Positions 7,799 through 16,707 are shown, numbered from the stretch's first letter. The stretch is DNA of 64,000 nt from Streptomyces sp. NBC_00536 (GCF_036346295.1 NZ_CP107819.1:1302001-1366000); one strand, 5' to 3'. The notes: generated from the sequence alone by a model not told the origin. Numbers and translations are program-made.

Positions 7799-9898
7799 GT
7801 GTTCGGTGAGTACTCGATCAACAGCGGTCAGTCCGGTCCGCCGGATGGCGACCCTCGGCCAGACTCTGCCTCCGTGCTGGGCAACCTGCCGCCGGAGACG
7901 GCGGTCTTAGTCGGCCGGGAGCGTGAACTCGGGCTCCTGAGCGCCTTGTTACACGAGCGGAGACTGACCACCCTGACCGGCGTCGGCGGCGTCGGCAAGT
8001 CCCGCCTCGCCCTGCGCGCCGCCCGCGCCCTGCCCCCGCGGCACCGCGACGGCGTCTGGTGGGTGGAGCTGTCACCGCTGCGCGACCCGGACCTGCTCAC
8101 CTCGACGGTCGCCCACGCCCTCGGGCTCAGCGACCACTCCGCGCGCTCCCCCGACGAGGAACTCTGCGCGTGGATGGCGGACAAGGAGCTCCTCCTCGTC
8201 CTCGACACCGCGGAACACCTGGTCGCCGCCTGCCGCCACCTCGTCGGCGAACTCCTCCAGTCCGCCCCCGGCCTCACCGTGCTCGTCACCTCCCGCGAAC
8301 CGCTGGGCTCCCCCGGCGAGATGCTGGTCGAGGTCCGCCCGCTGCCCGTCGACGGACCCGACAGCGACGCCCTCACGCTCTTGCGCACGCACGCCCTGGC
8401 CGCCGCCCCGGACACCGCCGCGGCTTTCGCCGATCCCCGCCGGGCCACCATCGCCGCCGAGATCTGCCGCCGCCTGGACGGGATCCCGCTCGCGCTCGAA
8501 CTCGCCGGGGCCCGGCTGCGGTTGTGGAGCCTGGAGGAGATGGCGCAGCGCCTGGACGAGCGGTTCGACGTGCTCTGCGACACCCGGGCGGCGCTCCAGC
8601 CCCGGCACCGGACCATGCGGACGGCGATCGGCTGGAGCCACGAACTGTGCGCGCCGGTGGAACGGCTGCTGTGGGCGCGATTGTCGGTCTTCTCGGGGGA
8701 CTTCGACCTGACGGCCGCCCGGGCGGTGTGCTCGGGCGGTCCGCTGCCGCCGTCCCGGGTGGAGCGGGTGCTGGGCGGGCTGGTCGCGAAGTCGGTCGTA
8801 CGGCGCACCGAGGAGCGGGGCAGCGGGGCCCGCTACCGGATGCTGGACACGATCCGCGAGTACGGGCACGACTGGCTGACCGAGCTGGACGAGGTGCGCA
8901 CGCTCGCCGACCGGCACGCCCACTGGTACGCGGCCCTCGCACGGGCCGCCGACGCGGGCTGGCTCGGTCCCGGCCAGGTCGACTGGTACCGCAGGATGAC
9001 CGCCGAGCACGCGCAGCTGCGCACCGCGCTGGAGCACCTGCTGGGCACCGACCGGGCGACGGCCCTGGAGATGGCCGGGTCGCTGTGGTTCTTCTGGTTC
9101 TCCTGCGGGCACACCCGCGAAGGCCGCGGCTTCCTGGAGCGGGCGCTGCGGGCGGCGCCGAGCACCGGGGCCGCCCACTTCCAGGCGCTCTGGGCGCTCG
9201 GGCTGACGGCGATGCTCCAGGGGGAGATGCCCACGGCCCAGGCGCTGGGCGCGCGGTGCGTGGAGGCGGCGGCCCGGCTGGCGGACCCGGAGCCGGAGCT
9301 GCGGGCCGCGTACCTGCTCTCGGTGTCGGTGCTGATGCCCGGGGACGCGCGGCGGGCGCTGGAGCTGGCCGGGCCGCGGGCCCGGGTGGGGCACGGCGGG
9401 CGCACCAGCGGCCCGGGCTGGCTGCTGTGCCGGCTGTCGGCCTCGTACGCCCTGTGCGACCAGGGCAGGTACGAGGAGGCGGCCGAGGAGGCCCGGGGGC
9501 TGCGCGAGGCCTGCGCGGAGCTGGGCGACCGCTGGCTGCGCGCCTACGCCGACTACGTCCTGGGAGTGGCCGCCCTCGGGCTCGGGCACCACGGGGAGGC
9601 GGCCCGGCATGTCCGGTCGATGCTCTCGGGCAAGCGGCTGCTGGGCGACCGGCTCGGGATCGCGCTGGGCCTGGACGTGCTGGCGGCCGCGGTGGCGGGG
9701 CTGGGCGACGGGGAACTCGCGGCCCGGCTGCTGGGCACCGGCCAGGCGTGGTGGCGTACGGTCGGCCAGCCGCAGATGGGCGGCTCGCCCTCGCTGCTGG
9801 CCCTGCGGGACGAGGGCGAGCGGCGCGCGCGGGAGGCGATCGGCGACGAGGCCTACGAGGACGCCTTCCGCGGCGGCGCGGCGGCGCCCACCGGCTGA
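7799..9898 (+). CDS. NB-ARC-like ATPase with C-terminal helical repeats (AfsR-type core without DNA-binding domain)
   Basis: A 699-aa protein starting at GTG 7799. Residues 38-75 contain LVGRERELG and the P-loop GVGGVGKS (61-68), followed by a Walker B-like ELLLVLDTAEH and the sensor phrase VTSREPLG. A winged-helix-like section (IGWSHELCAP onward) and a C-terminal half of TPR-like helical pairs follow. This is the ATPase/TPR core of the SARP/AfsR and LuxR-LAL regulators, but neither an N-terminal OmpR-type nor a C-terminal LuxR HTH is present. It may be a STAND switch protein acting through protein contacts. Upstream DNA is AT-richer (CACAATAC at 7788-7795), suggesting a nearby promoter. Confidence 0.82.
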   Translation: MFGEYSINSGQSGPPDGDPRPDSASVLGNLPPETAVLVGRERELGLLSALLHERRLTTLTGVGGVGKSRLALRAARALPPRHRDGVWWVELSPLRDPDLLTSTVAHALGLSDHSARSPDEELCAWMADKELLLVLDTAEHLVAACRHLVGELLQSAPGLTVLVTSREPLGSPGEMLVEVRPLPVDGPDSDALTLLRTHALAAAPDTAAAFADPRRATIAAEICRRLDGIPLALELAGARLRLWSLEEMAQRLDERFDVLCDTRAALQPRHRTMRTAIGWSHELCAPVERLLWARLSVFSGDFDLTAARAVCSGGPLPPSRVERVLGGLVAKSVVRRTEERGSGARYRMLDTIREYGHDWLTELDEVRTLADRHAHWYAALARAADAGWLGPGQVDWYRRMTAEHAQLRTALEHLLGTDRATALEMAGSLWFFWFSCGHTREGRGFLERALRAAPSTGAAHFQALWALGLTAMLQGEMPTAQALGARCVEAAARLADPEPELRAAYLLSVSVLMPGDARRALELAGPRARVGHGGRTSGPGWLLCRLSASYALCDQGRYEEAAEEARGLREACAELGDRWLRAYADYVLGVAALGLGHHGEAARHVRSMLSGKRLLGDRLGIALGLDVLAAAVAGLGDGELAARLLGTGQAWWRTVGQPQMGGSPSLLALRDEGERRAREAIGDEAYEDAFRGGAAAPTG

Positions 9899-9900
9899 GC

Positions 9901-9927
9901 GCCGATGCCCCCCGGGCGGGCATCGGC
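9901..9927 (+). terminator. Stem-loop terminator after the NB-ARC-like gene
   Basis: GCCGATGCCC (9901-9910) pairs perfectly with GGGCATCGGC (9918-9927) around a 7-base loop, two bases after the stop codon. There is no T-tract, which is usual for Streptomyces. Confidence 0.7.
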
Positions 9928-9962
9928 GGCCGAGCGGCGGGCGCCGACGGCCCGTGCGGGCG

Positions 9963-10055
9963 TCAGTACGGCAGTGGCCGGCCGGACGGGGTGCGCAGAT
10001 CGAGGTCGCGGGGGGCGGGCTTCGGGACGGGCTTGCGGATCAGCTGCTGGCGCAT
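9963..10055 (-). CDS. 30-aa basic peptide ORF downstream of the DUF5999 gene
   Basis: A very short reading frame beginning MRQQLIRKPVPKPAPRDLDL and ending GRPLPY. Its ATG at 10055 has AGGAGG five bases upstream, a much stronger ribosome site than most genes here, and it lies only 13 bases after the stop of the DUF5999 gene. The composition is Pro/Arg/Lys-rich with no hydrophobic segment and no cysteine. Translation is suggested by the ribosome site and operon position only. It could be a small ribosomally made product or a leader-type ORF; I do not recognise it. Confidence 0.5.
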   Translation of the reverse strand: MRQQLIRKPVPKPAPRDLDLRTPSGRPLPY

Positions 10056-10068
10056 GCTGCCTCCTCGC

Positions 10069-10254
10069 TCAGACCAGGGCCGGCCGGCGGGGAGCCACCG
10101 TGCGGCCGTCGGGGAGCAGTTCACCGGTGTCGTCGAAGACCACGGCGCCGTTGCACAGCAGGCTCCAGCCCTGTTCGGGGTGGAAGGCGACCGTGCGGGC
10201 GGCGTCGTGATCGGCGCTGTCAGCGGTCGGGCAGGGGGGCTGGTGGGAGCACAT
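10069..10254 (-). CDS. DUF5999 family small protein
   Basis: A 61-aa protein with the family signature: N-terminal CSHQPPCPTADSADHDAAR, then HPEQGWSLLCNGAVVFDDTG and the end LLPDGRTVAPRRP. The ATG at 10254 is preferred over one 12 bases upstream because GAGGTG precedes it. Two N-terminal cysteines and one central cysteine are visible. The family is widespread in Streptomyces and has no assigned function. The gene forms a probable operon with the 30-aa ORF downstream. Confidence 0.85.
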   Translation of the reverse strand: MCSHQPPCPTADSADHDAARTVAFHPEQGWSLLCNGAVVFDDTGELLPDGRTVAPRRPALV

Positions 10255-10682
10255 GGCGCACCTCATCGCAGGGTGGGGCGGGAGGGCCGATGGTCAACCG
10301 GTCGATTCCGCGATCCACGGTGGCGAGGAGTATTACCGATCACCACCCCCGGATGGAACCCATATTCGAGGTCCAGTTCAGGATGTGTATGCCCGATTAC
10401 GATGCGCTCATGCCCGTTGTCCGGATCCTGTGACGGACGTCGCCGCCCGCCGCGGAGGCGTGGCGCGGGCCGACCGACCGGGAACGCCATGGTGCGCGGG
10501 TGCCGCCGACCCGGACGGTGATCACGGCGGCGCCGCCGACGGGCGCCGGAACCCGCTTTCACGGCCCGCACGGGTGTGGCGGGGGTCACACTCGGCGATC
10601 CGACGGAAGCGGCCCTCTGGCGGCGCCCACCGGACGGCGCGCCGGGCGCCGTCCGGCTCCACTTCTTGAACGCGGCGCCGCG
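10255..10682. other. Long intergenic region upstream of DUF5999
   Basis: This 428-base gap holds a strong stem-loop (10630-10656) just past the acyl-CoA dehydrogenase stop and an AT-richer stretch (10310-10400) probably carrying the DUF5999 promoter. Small open frames on both strands here are Arg/Pro-rich, lack ribosome sites and are not credible. Confidence 0.5.
10630..10656 (-). terminator. Stem-loop terminator after acyl-CoA dehydrogenase
   Basis: CCGGACGGCGC (10630-10640) and GCGCCGTCCGG (10646-10656) form a perfect 11-bp stem with a 5-base loop, 27 bases beyond the minus-strand stop codon at 10683. Confidence 0.75.
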
Positions 10683-11912
10683 CTAGCGGATCGGCATGTC
10701 CGAGAGGGTGCGGGCGATCACCAGGCGCTGGATCTCGCTGGTGCCCTCGAAGATCGTGTAGATCGCGCTGTCCCGGTGCATCCGCTCCACCGGGTACTCG
10801 CGGGTGAACCCGTTCCCGCCGAGGATCTGCACGGCCTGCGCGGTGACCTTCTTGGCGACCTCGCTCGCGAAGAGCTTCGACATCGAGCCCTCCGCGGAGG
10901 TGAACGGCTTGCCCGCGACCGCCATCCACGACGCCCGCCACACCAGCAGCCGGGCCGCGTCGATCGAGGTGCGCATGTCCGCGAGCTGGAAGGCCACGCC
11001 CTGGTTGTCGATGATCGGGCGGCCGAACTGGGTGCGGGTCTTCGCGTAGTCCAGGGCCACCTCGTACGCCGCCCGCGCGGTGCCGACCGCCATGGCGCCG
11101 ACGGCGGGGCGGGAGGCCTCGAAGGTGGCCATGGCCGCGTTCTTCACCCGCTCACCGCCGCCGCTGCGCGCCCGCTCGTGGGCCCTGGCGAGCCGCTCGT
11201 CCAGCTTCTCCTTGCCGCCGAGCAGGCAGGAGCCGGGGATCCGGACGTCCTCCAGGACCACCTCGGCGGTGTGCGAGGCGCGGATGCCGTGCTTCTTGAA
11301 CTTCTGGCCCTGGGACAGCCCGGGGGTGTTCGGGGGCACGATGAAGGAGGCGTGCCCCTTGGTGCCGAGTTCCGGGTCGACCACGGCGACCACGATGTGG
11401 ACGTTGGCGATGCCGCCGTTGGTCGCCCAGGTCTTGGTGCCGTTGAGCACCCACTCGTCCTTGGCCTGGTCGTAGACGGCGCGGGTGCGCATCGAGCCGA
11501 CGTCGGAGCCCGCGTCGGGCTCGGAGGAGCAGAAGGCGGCGACCTTCACGTCGTCCGGGGTGCCGTACATCTGGGGTATCCAGGTGCCGATCTGCTCCTC
11601 GGTGCCGTTGGCCACGACGCCGATGGCGGCGAGCCCGGTGCCGACGATCGACAGGGCGATGCCCGCGTCGCCCCAGAACAGCTCCTCCATGGCCATCGGG
11701 ATGCCGAGGCCGGTCGGGTCGAAGAACTGCTGGGCGTAGAAGTCGAGGGAGTAGATGCCGACCTTGGCGGCCTCCTGGATGACGGGCCAGGGAGTCTCTT
11801 CGCGCTCGTCCCATTCCGCGGCGGCGGGGCGGATCACGTCGGCGGCGAAGCCGTGGATCCAGTCCCGCACCTGCTTCTGGTCGTCGCTCAGGTCCATGGT
11901 GAACTCCGCCAT
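10683..11912 (-). CDS. Acyl-CoA dehydrogenase
   Basis: A 409-aa flavoenzyme catalysing alpha,beta-dehydrogenation of an acyl-CoA. The helical N-domain, the middle beta-domain (AFCSSEPDAGSDVGSM, WVLNGTKTWATNGG) and the C-terminal bundle with RTQFGRPIIDNQGVAFQLAD and QILGGNGFTREYPVER are all present. The catalytic base is probably the glutamate in IYTIFEGTSEIQ near the C-terminus. ATG 11912 has GGAGGGG upstream. It is divergent from a TetR regulator with inverted repeats between them, so local repression by that regulator is likely. Chain-length specificity cannot be read from the sequence. Confidence 0.93.
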   Translation of the reverse strand: MAEFTMDLSDDQKQVRDWIHGFAADVIRPAAAEWDEREETPWPVIQEAAKVGIYSLDFYAQQFFDPTGLGIPMAMEELFWGDAGIALSIVGTGLAAIGVVANGTEEQIGTWIPQMYGTPDDVKVAAFCSSEPDAGSDVGSMRTRAVYDQAKDEWVLNGTKTWATNGGIANVHIVVAVVDPELGTKGHASFIVPPNTPGLSQGQKFKKHGIRASHTAEVVLEDVRIPGSCLLGGKEKLDERLARAHERARSGGGERVKNAAMATFEASRPAVGAMAVGTARAAYEVALDYAKTRTQFGRPIIDNQGVAFQLADMRTSIDAARLLVWRASWMAVAGKPFTSAEGSMSKLFASEVAKKVTAQAVQILGGNGFTREYPVERMHRDSAIYTIFEGTSEIQRLVIARTLSDMPIR

Positions 11913-11947
11913 GTCGTCCCCTCCAGCTGTGCTTGTCGAACACAGAC

Positions 11948-11962
11948 GTTACTCGCGGTAAC
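11948..11962. promoter_or_regulatory. Inverted repeat GTTAC-TCGCG-GTAAC, candidate TetR operator
   Basis: A perfect 5+5+5 palindrome 36 bases upstream of the acyl-CoA dehydrogenase start, in the divergent gap with the TetR gene. A related imperfect copy, GTTACCGGCGGGTAGC, lies at about 11984-11999. Confidence 0.5.
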
Positions 11963-12094
11963 ATCGAACAGTGAGCACAGTGTGTTACCGGCGGGTAGCC
12001 ACTGTCAACCGCCGCCGCCGACCGCCGCTTCCGCCCCACGGCCCCGCCCGCGGCCGCCGCCGATTCGGTCGACCGGGTGTGCGGAGTGTTACGT

Positions 12095-12111
12095 TGCGTG
12101 GGCGTCACGCA
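12095..12111. promoter_or_regulatory. Inverted repeat TGCGTG-GGCGT-CACGCA upstream of tetR-type gene
   Basis: A perfect 6+5+6 palindrome ending 30 bases before the regulator start codon, well placed to overlap its promoter. Its sequence differs from the GTTAC palindrome, so the two may serve different proteins. Confidence 0.45.
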
Positions 12112-12140
12112 CATCGCAAGGGCGGGGAGAGAAACACATC

Positions 12141-12797
12141 ATGGAGACCACGCGGCAGGCCGGCCCGGCGGGCGGCCAGCAGGGATCGTCCGAACACCGG
12201 CGGCGGGAGCTGCTCGAAGCGGCCGACCGCGTCGTCCTCAGGGACGGCCCCCGGGCCTCCATGAACGCCATCGCGGCCGAGGCGGGCATCACCAAGCCGA
12301 TCCTCTACCGGCACTTCGGCGACAAGGCGGGCCTCTACCAGGCGCTCGCCGTCCGGCACACCGACGCGCTCCTCGACTCCCTGCGCGCCGCGCTCGACGC
12401 CCCCGCCGAGCGGCGCCGCCGGGTCGAGGCCACCCTCGACACCTACCTCGCCGCCATCGAGGCGCGCCCGCAGGTCTACCGCTTCCTGATGCACCCGGCC
12501 GAGGACACGCACTCCGCCGAGCGCGGCTTCGACGTCGGCCTGCACTCGGCGCCCCTGCTGCGCCGCCTCGGCGAGGAACTGGCCGAGGTGATCGCGGAGC
12601 GCGTGGACCTCGGTCCCGGCGGGGAGCGCCTGGCCCGGGTCTGGGGCCACGGGATCGTCGGCATGATGCACGCGGCCGGGGACTGGTGGCTCGGCGAACG
12701 GCCCTGCGAGCGGGCCGAGTTGGTCAGCGATCTGGTCGACCTGCTGTGGGGCCGGCTGGCGACCGCGGGCAACCGCCCGGACGGTCCCGGCTTCTGA
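12141..12797 (+). CDS. TetR family transcriptional regulator
   Basis: A 218-aa protein with an N-terminal TetR HTH (RRELLEAADRVVLRDG, MNAIAAEAGITKPILYRHFG, residues about 20-65) followed by a helical ligand-binding domain. ATG 12141 is preceded by GGGGAGA ten bases upstream. It is transcribed away from the acyl-CoA dehydrogenase, the usual arrangement for TetR repressors of fatty-acid genes that respond to acyl-CoAs. The effector is inferred from context only. Confidence 0.92.
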   Translation: METTRQAGPAGGQQGSSEHRRRELLEAADRVVLRDGPRASMNAIAAEAGITKPILYRHFGDKAGLYQALAVRHTDALLDSLRAALDAPAERRRRVEATLDTYLAAIEARPQVYRFLMHPAEDTHSAERGFDVGLHSAPLLRRLGEELAEVIAERVDLGPGGERLARVWGHGIVGMMHAAGDWWLGERPCERAELVSDLVDLLWGRLATAGNRPDGPGF

Positions 12798-12828
12798 CCC
12801 CTGGGCGGGCGTACGAGCGTACGGAGCC

Positions 12829-13368
12829 CTACGCCGACCAGGGCGCCCGGCGGATCGCGCGGCGCAGGCGGCGCAGCCGCAGCCCGGTCACCCGGTCCGC
12901 GTAGACCCCGCCGTCGAGGTGGTCGCACTCGTGCTGGAGGCAGCGGGCGAAGAACCCGGTGCCGGAGATCCTCACCGGAGCGCCGTCCGAGGTGACCCCT
13001 TCGACCACGGCGTGGTCGAAGCGGACCGTCCCGGCCTCCAGGCCGGGCAGCGACAGGCAGCCCTCGGGGCCGATCAGCTCCAGGCCGTCGGCCTCGACGA
13101 GGCGCGGGTTCACGACGTGGCCGACGTGGCGGACGTCCTCGTCGTCGGGGCAGTCGTAGACGAAGACCCGCTGGTTCACACCGATCTGGTTCGCGGCCAG
13201 GCCCACGCCCTCCGCGGCGTACATGGTGGCGAACATGTCCTCGACCAGCCGGCCGAGGGCCGGACCGAAGTCGGTGACCTCCGCGCAGGCGGAGTGGAGC
13301 ACCGGATCGCCGAGCAGGCTCATGGTGCGGATGAGGCCTGAATTGCCGGGGATGGGGCGCTGTCGCAT
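12829..13368 (-). CDS. def: Peptide deformylase
   Basis: A 179-aa metalloenzyme removing the formyl group from nascent N-terminal methionine. All three family motifs are present: motif 1 GVGLAANQIG, motif 2 EGCLSLPG with the metal-binding cysteine, and motif 3 QHECDHLDG with the two metal-binding histidines and catalytic glutamate. ATG 13368 gives the N-terminus MRQRPIPGNSG; no clear ribosome site is seen, and ATG 13323 is an alternative. It is transcribed divergently from murT. Confidence 0.95.
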   Translation of the reverse strand: MRQRPIPGNSGLIRTMSLLGDPVLHSACAEVTDFGPALGRLVEDMFATMYAAEGVGLAANQIGVNQRVFVYDCPDDEDVRHVGHVVNPRLVEADGLELIGPEGCLSLPGLEAGTVRFDHAVVEGVTSDGAPVRISGTGFFARCLQHECDHLDGGVYADRVTGLRLRRLRRAIRRAPWSA

Positions 13369-13481
13369 GCCGATAAGGGTACGCGGAGCGACTATATGAG
13401 CGATTCACCGGGCGCCGCGGTCAGGGCTCCCACCGGTTCTGGATAGGCTGGGGCCGACCGACGCAAGGAGGACGAGGGACG

Positions 13482-14720
13482 ATGGCAGGCAACACAGAGC
13501 CGCTTTCGCCGCGGGCCAAGCTGGCCGTGACGGCGGGCAAGGCCGCGGCGGCGGTGTCGCGGGCCGCGGGACGCGGAAGCGGATCGGTGATCGGAGGCAA
13601 GGTCGCGCTCAGGCTCGACCCCGATCTTCTCGGCGCGCTGGCACAGCATCTCGATGTCGTCCTCGTGTCGGCAACGAACGGCAAGACGACGACGACCCGG
13701 CTGATCGCGGAGGCCCTGCGCGCCAGCGGCCCCGTGGTGTCCAACGCGCTGGGCGCCAACATGCCCGCGGGCATCACCTCGGCGCTGGCGGGCGGCAGCG
13801 ACGCCAAGTACGGCGTCATCGAGGTCGACGAGAAGTACCTCGCGGGCGTGGCCCGGGACGTGACGCCGAAGGTGATCGCGCTCCTGAACCTCAGCCGCGA
13901 CCAGCTGGACCGCGCCGCCGAGACCCGCATGCTCGCGGAGAAGTGGCGCGAGGGCCTCTCGGGGTCCAAGGCGGTCATCGTCGCGAACTGCGACGACCCC
14001 CTGATCGTGTGGTCCGCGTCCTCCTCGCAGAACGTGGTGTGGGTCGCGGCCGGCCAGGAGTGGAAGGACGACGCCTGGTCGTGCCCCGCCTGCGGCGGCG
14101 TGATGCAGCGCCCGGGCGACGACTGGTACTGCGGCGAGTGCGGCTTCCGCCGTCCCACCCCCACCTGGGTGCTCAGCGGCGACCACGTGCTCGACCCGCA
14201 CGGCAGCGCCTGGCCGATCCACCTCCAGCTGCCGGGCCGCGCCAACAAGGCGAACGCCGCCACCTCGGCCGCGGTCGCCGCCGTCTTCGGGGTGCCCCCG
14301 CAGGTCGCCCTGGAGCGCATGTACCAGGTGCAGGCGGTGGCCGGCCGCTACGACGTGGTCTCCTTCCAGGGCCGTGAGCTGCGCCTGCTGCTCGCGAAGA
14401 ACCCGGCGGGCTGGCTCGAAACGTTTTCCCTGATCGACCCGCCGCCCACGCCGGTGATCCTTTCGGTCAATGCGCGCGGCGCCGACGGCACCGACACCTC
14501 CTGGCTGTGGGACGTGGACTACCCGCGTCTGGCCGGTCACCCGATCTTCGTGATCGGCGACCGCAAGCTCGACCTCGCGGTCCGTCTGGAGGTCGCGGGT
14601 CTGGACTTCCGCGTCTGCGAGACCCTCGACGAGGCCGTGCAGCTGGCGCCGCCGGGCCAGATCGAGCTGATCGCCAACTACACCGCCTTCCAGGACGTGC
14701 GCCGCCGCGTCGGCAACTAG
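13482..14720 (+). CDS. murT: Lipid II isoglutaminyl synthase, MurT subunit
   Basis: A 412-aa Mur-ligase-like protein with P-loop SATNGKTTTTR, the central ligase domain and a C-terminal DUF1727 domain. An inserted zinc ribbon is visible as C201-x2-C204 and C217-x2-C220, a MurT hallmark. With GatD it amidates the D-Glu of lipid II to D-isoglutamine at the cytoplasmic membrane. ATG 13482 has AAGGAGG upstream. gatD follows after 20 bases, and that tight pairing is diagnostic. Confidence 0.95.
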   Translation: MAGNTEPLSPRAKLAVTAGKAAAAVSRAAGRGSGSVIGGKVALRLDPDLLGALAQHLDVVLVSATNGKTTTTRLIAEALRASGPVVSNALGANMPAGITSALAGGSDAKYGVIEVDEKYLAGVARDVTPKVIALLNLSRDQLDRAAETRMLAEKWREGLSGSKAVIVANCDDPLIVWSASSSQNVVWVAAGQEWKDDAWSCPACGGVMQRPGDDWYCGECGFRRPTPTWVLSGDHVLDPHGSAWPIHLQLPGRANKANAATSAAVAAVFGVPPQVALERMYQVQAVAGRYDVVSFQGRELRLLLAKNPAGWLETFSLIDPPPTPVILSVNARGADGTDTSWLWDVDYPRLAGHPIFVIGDRKLDLAVRLEVAGLDFRVCETLDEAVQLAPPGQIELIANYTAFQDVRRRVGN

Positions 14721-14740
14721 TACCCATAAAGGACAAGAGC

Positions 14741-15469
14741 ATGAGCGACAACAGCCTGCGTCTGGTGTGGGTCTACCCCGACCTGCTGAGCACGTACGGA
14801 GACCAGGGCAACGCCCTCGTGGTGGAGCGCCGGGCGCGCCTGCGCGGACTGGACGTCCAGCGCGTGGACGTGCGCAGCGACCAGCCGATCCCGACCTCCG
14901 GTGACATCTACCTCATCGGCGGCGGCGAGGACCGGCCCCAGCGGCTGGCCGCGGACCGGCTGCTGCGCGACGGCGGTCTGGAGCGTGCCGTCTCGAACGG
15001 GGCGATCGTCTTCTCCGTCTGCGCCGGCTACCAGATCCTCGGCCAGGAGTTCGTCAACGACATGGGCGAGCGCCAGCAGGGCCTCGGCCTGCTGGACGTG
15101 GTCACCGTGCGCGGTGAGGGCGAGCGCTGCGTGGGCGACGTCCTCGGGGACATCGACCCGCGGCTCGGTCTGCCGCAGCTGACGGGCTTCGAGAACCACC
15201 AGGGCGTCACCCACCTCGGCCCGACCGCCCGCCCGTTCGCCCGGGTCAGCATGGGCCGCGGCAACGGCACGGGAGACGGCACGGAGGGCGCGTACAACGA
15301 CACCGTCTTCGGTACGTACATGCACGGCCCGGTCATGGCCCGCAACCCGCTCATCGCGGACCTGCTGCTGAAGCTGGCCCTCGACGTGAACGCGCTGCCG
15401 CCGGTCGACGACCGGTGGTACGAGGCGCTGCGCGCGGAGCGCATCGCGTCGGCGACGCAGCCCGCGTAG
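14741..15469 (+). CDS. gatD: Lipid II isoglutaminyl synthase, GatD glutamine amidotransferase subunit
   Basis: A 242-aa class I (triad) glutaminase supplying ammonia to MurT. The nucleophile C94 sits in FSVCAGYQILG and the triad histidine H195 in YMHGPV. ATG 14741 is preceded by AAAGGA. The N-terminal strand LVWVYPDLLSTYGDQGNA is characteristic of GatD/CobB-like amidotransferases. A strong terminator-like stem-loop follows, so murT-gatD form a two-gene operon. Confidence 0.95.
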   Translation: MSDNSLRLVWVYPDLLSTYGDQGNALVVERRARLRGLDVQRVDVRSDQPIPTSGDIYLIGGGEDRPQRLAADRLLRDGGLERAVSNGAIVFSVCAGYQILGQEFVNDMGERQQGLGLLDVVTVRGEGERCVGDVLGDIDPRLGLPQLTGFENHQGVTHLGPTARPFARVSMGRGNGTGDGTEGAYNDTVFGTYMHGPVMARNPLIADLLLKLALDVNALPPVDDRWYEALRAERIASATQPA

Positions 15470-15490
15470 CGACCCCGGACACCACGCGTT

Positions 15491-15520
15491 GGCCCGGATT
15501 TCCCTTGGGAGATCCGGGCC
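15491..15520 (+). terminator. Stem-loop terminator after murT-gatD
   Basis: GGCCCGGAT (15491-15499) pairs with ATCCGGGCC (15512-15520), and the internal TCCC-TT-GGGA can extend the helix. The hairpin begins 22 bases after the gatD stop. Confidence 0.75.
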
Positions 15521-15660
15521 GACGTGCGTTCGTACGACTGATCTGACCAGCATGTGGAGGATGGTTCAGTCCGGCGGGCATCGACTTGTAGGGTGGCCGT
15601 AGTTCCAACCGGACGACGTGGTCCGGTCGTCGGCCCACGTTGCAAAGGTCCTGCCTGCCA

Positions 15661-16688
15661 TGCGCATTGGTGTGCTCACTTCCGGAGGCGACTGCCCCGG
15701 CCTGAATGCCGTCATCCGCTCCGTCGTACACCGCGCCGTCGTCGACCACGGTGACGAGGTCATCGGGTTCCTGGACGGCTGGAAGGGCCTGCTGGAGGGC
15801 GACTACCGCAAGCTGGACCTGGACGCCGTCAGCGGCATCCTGGCCCGCGGCGGCACCATCCTGGGCTCCTCCCGGGTACAGCCCGCGCACCTGCGCGGCG
15901 GCGTCGAGACGGCCCGCGGCCACGTCGCGGACCTCGGGCTCGACGCGATCATCCCGATCGGCGGCGAGGGCACGCTCAAGGCGGCGCACCTGCTGTCCGA
16001 GGCCGGGCTGCCGATCGTCGGCGTACCGAAGACCATCGACAACGACATCGCCTCGACCGACGTCACCTTCGGGTTCGACACGGCCGTGGGCGTGGCCACC
16101 GAGGCCCTCGACCGGCTGAAGACCACCGCCGAGTCGCACCAGCGCGTGATGGTGGTCGAGGTGATGGGCCGGCACACCGGCTGGATCGCCCTGCACTCGG
16201 GCATGGCCGCGGGCGCCCACGCGATCGTCGTCCCGGAGCGCCCCTTCGACATCGAGGAGCTGACGGCCATCGTCGGCGAGCGGTTCTCGGCGGGCAAGCG
16301 GTTCGCGATCGTCGTGGTCGCGGAGGGCGCCAAGCCCGCGGAGGGCTCCTCCATGTCCTTCGAGCAGGGCGGCACCGACATCTACGGCCACGAGCGGTTC
16401 GCCGGCATCGGCAACCGGCTCGCGGTCGAGCTGGAGGACCGCCTCGGCAAGGAGGCTCGTCCGGTGATCCTGGGTCACGTCCAGCGCGGCGGCACGCCGA
16501 CCGCGTACGACCGGGTGCTCGCCACCCGCTTCGGCTGGCACGCGGTGGAGGCCGCCCACCGGGGCGAGTTCGGCATGCTGACCGCCCTGCGCGGCACGGA
16601 CATCGTGATGGTCCCGCTGGGCGAGGCCACCCAGACGCTGAAGACGGTCCCGGCCGAGCGGTACGCGGAGGCGGAGACCGTTCTGTGA
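15661..16688 (+). CDS. pfkA: 6-phosphofructokinase
   Basis: A 342-aa PFK-A family enzyme phosphorylating fructose 6-phosphate. Motifs: GVLTSGGDCPGLNAVIR at the N-terminus, GGEGTLKAA for the nucleotide, PKTIDNDI with the catalytic aspartate, VEVMGRHTGW and GHVQRGGTP. Gly after the acidic residue in GGEGT points to ATP rather than pyrophosphate use, although the Lys in PKTIDND is the residue seen in pyrophosphate enzymes; this mixed set is usual for ATP-using actinomycete PFKs. ATG 15661 fits the conserved N-terminus. It is flanked by stem-loops on both sides, so probably monocistronic. Confidence 0.95.
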
Positions 16689-16707
16689 TGTTTCCCCCCT
16701 TCTGACA

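Noticed and set aside
10263..10589. Minus-strand open frame of 108 codons in the DUF5999 upstream gap
   Set aside because: No ribosome site and strongly basic, low-complexity sequence; the region is better explained as a promoter plus the terminator-like stem at 10630.
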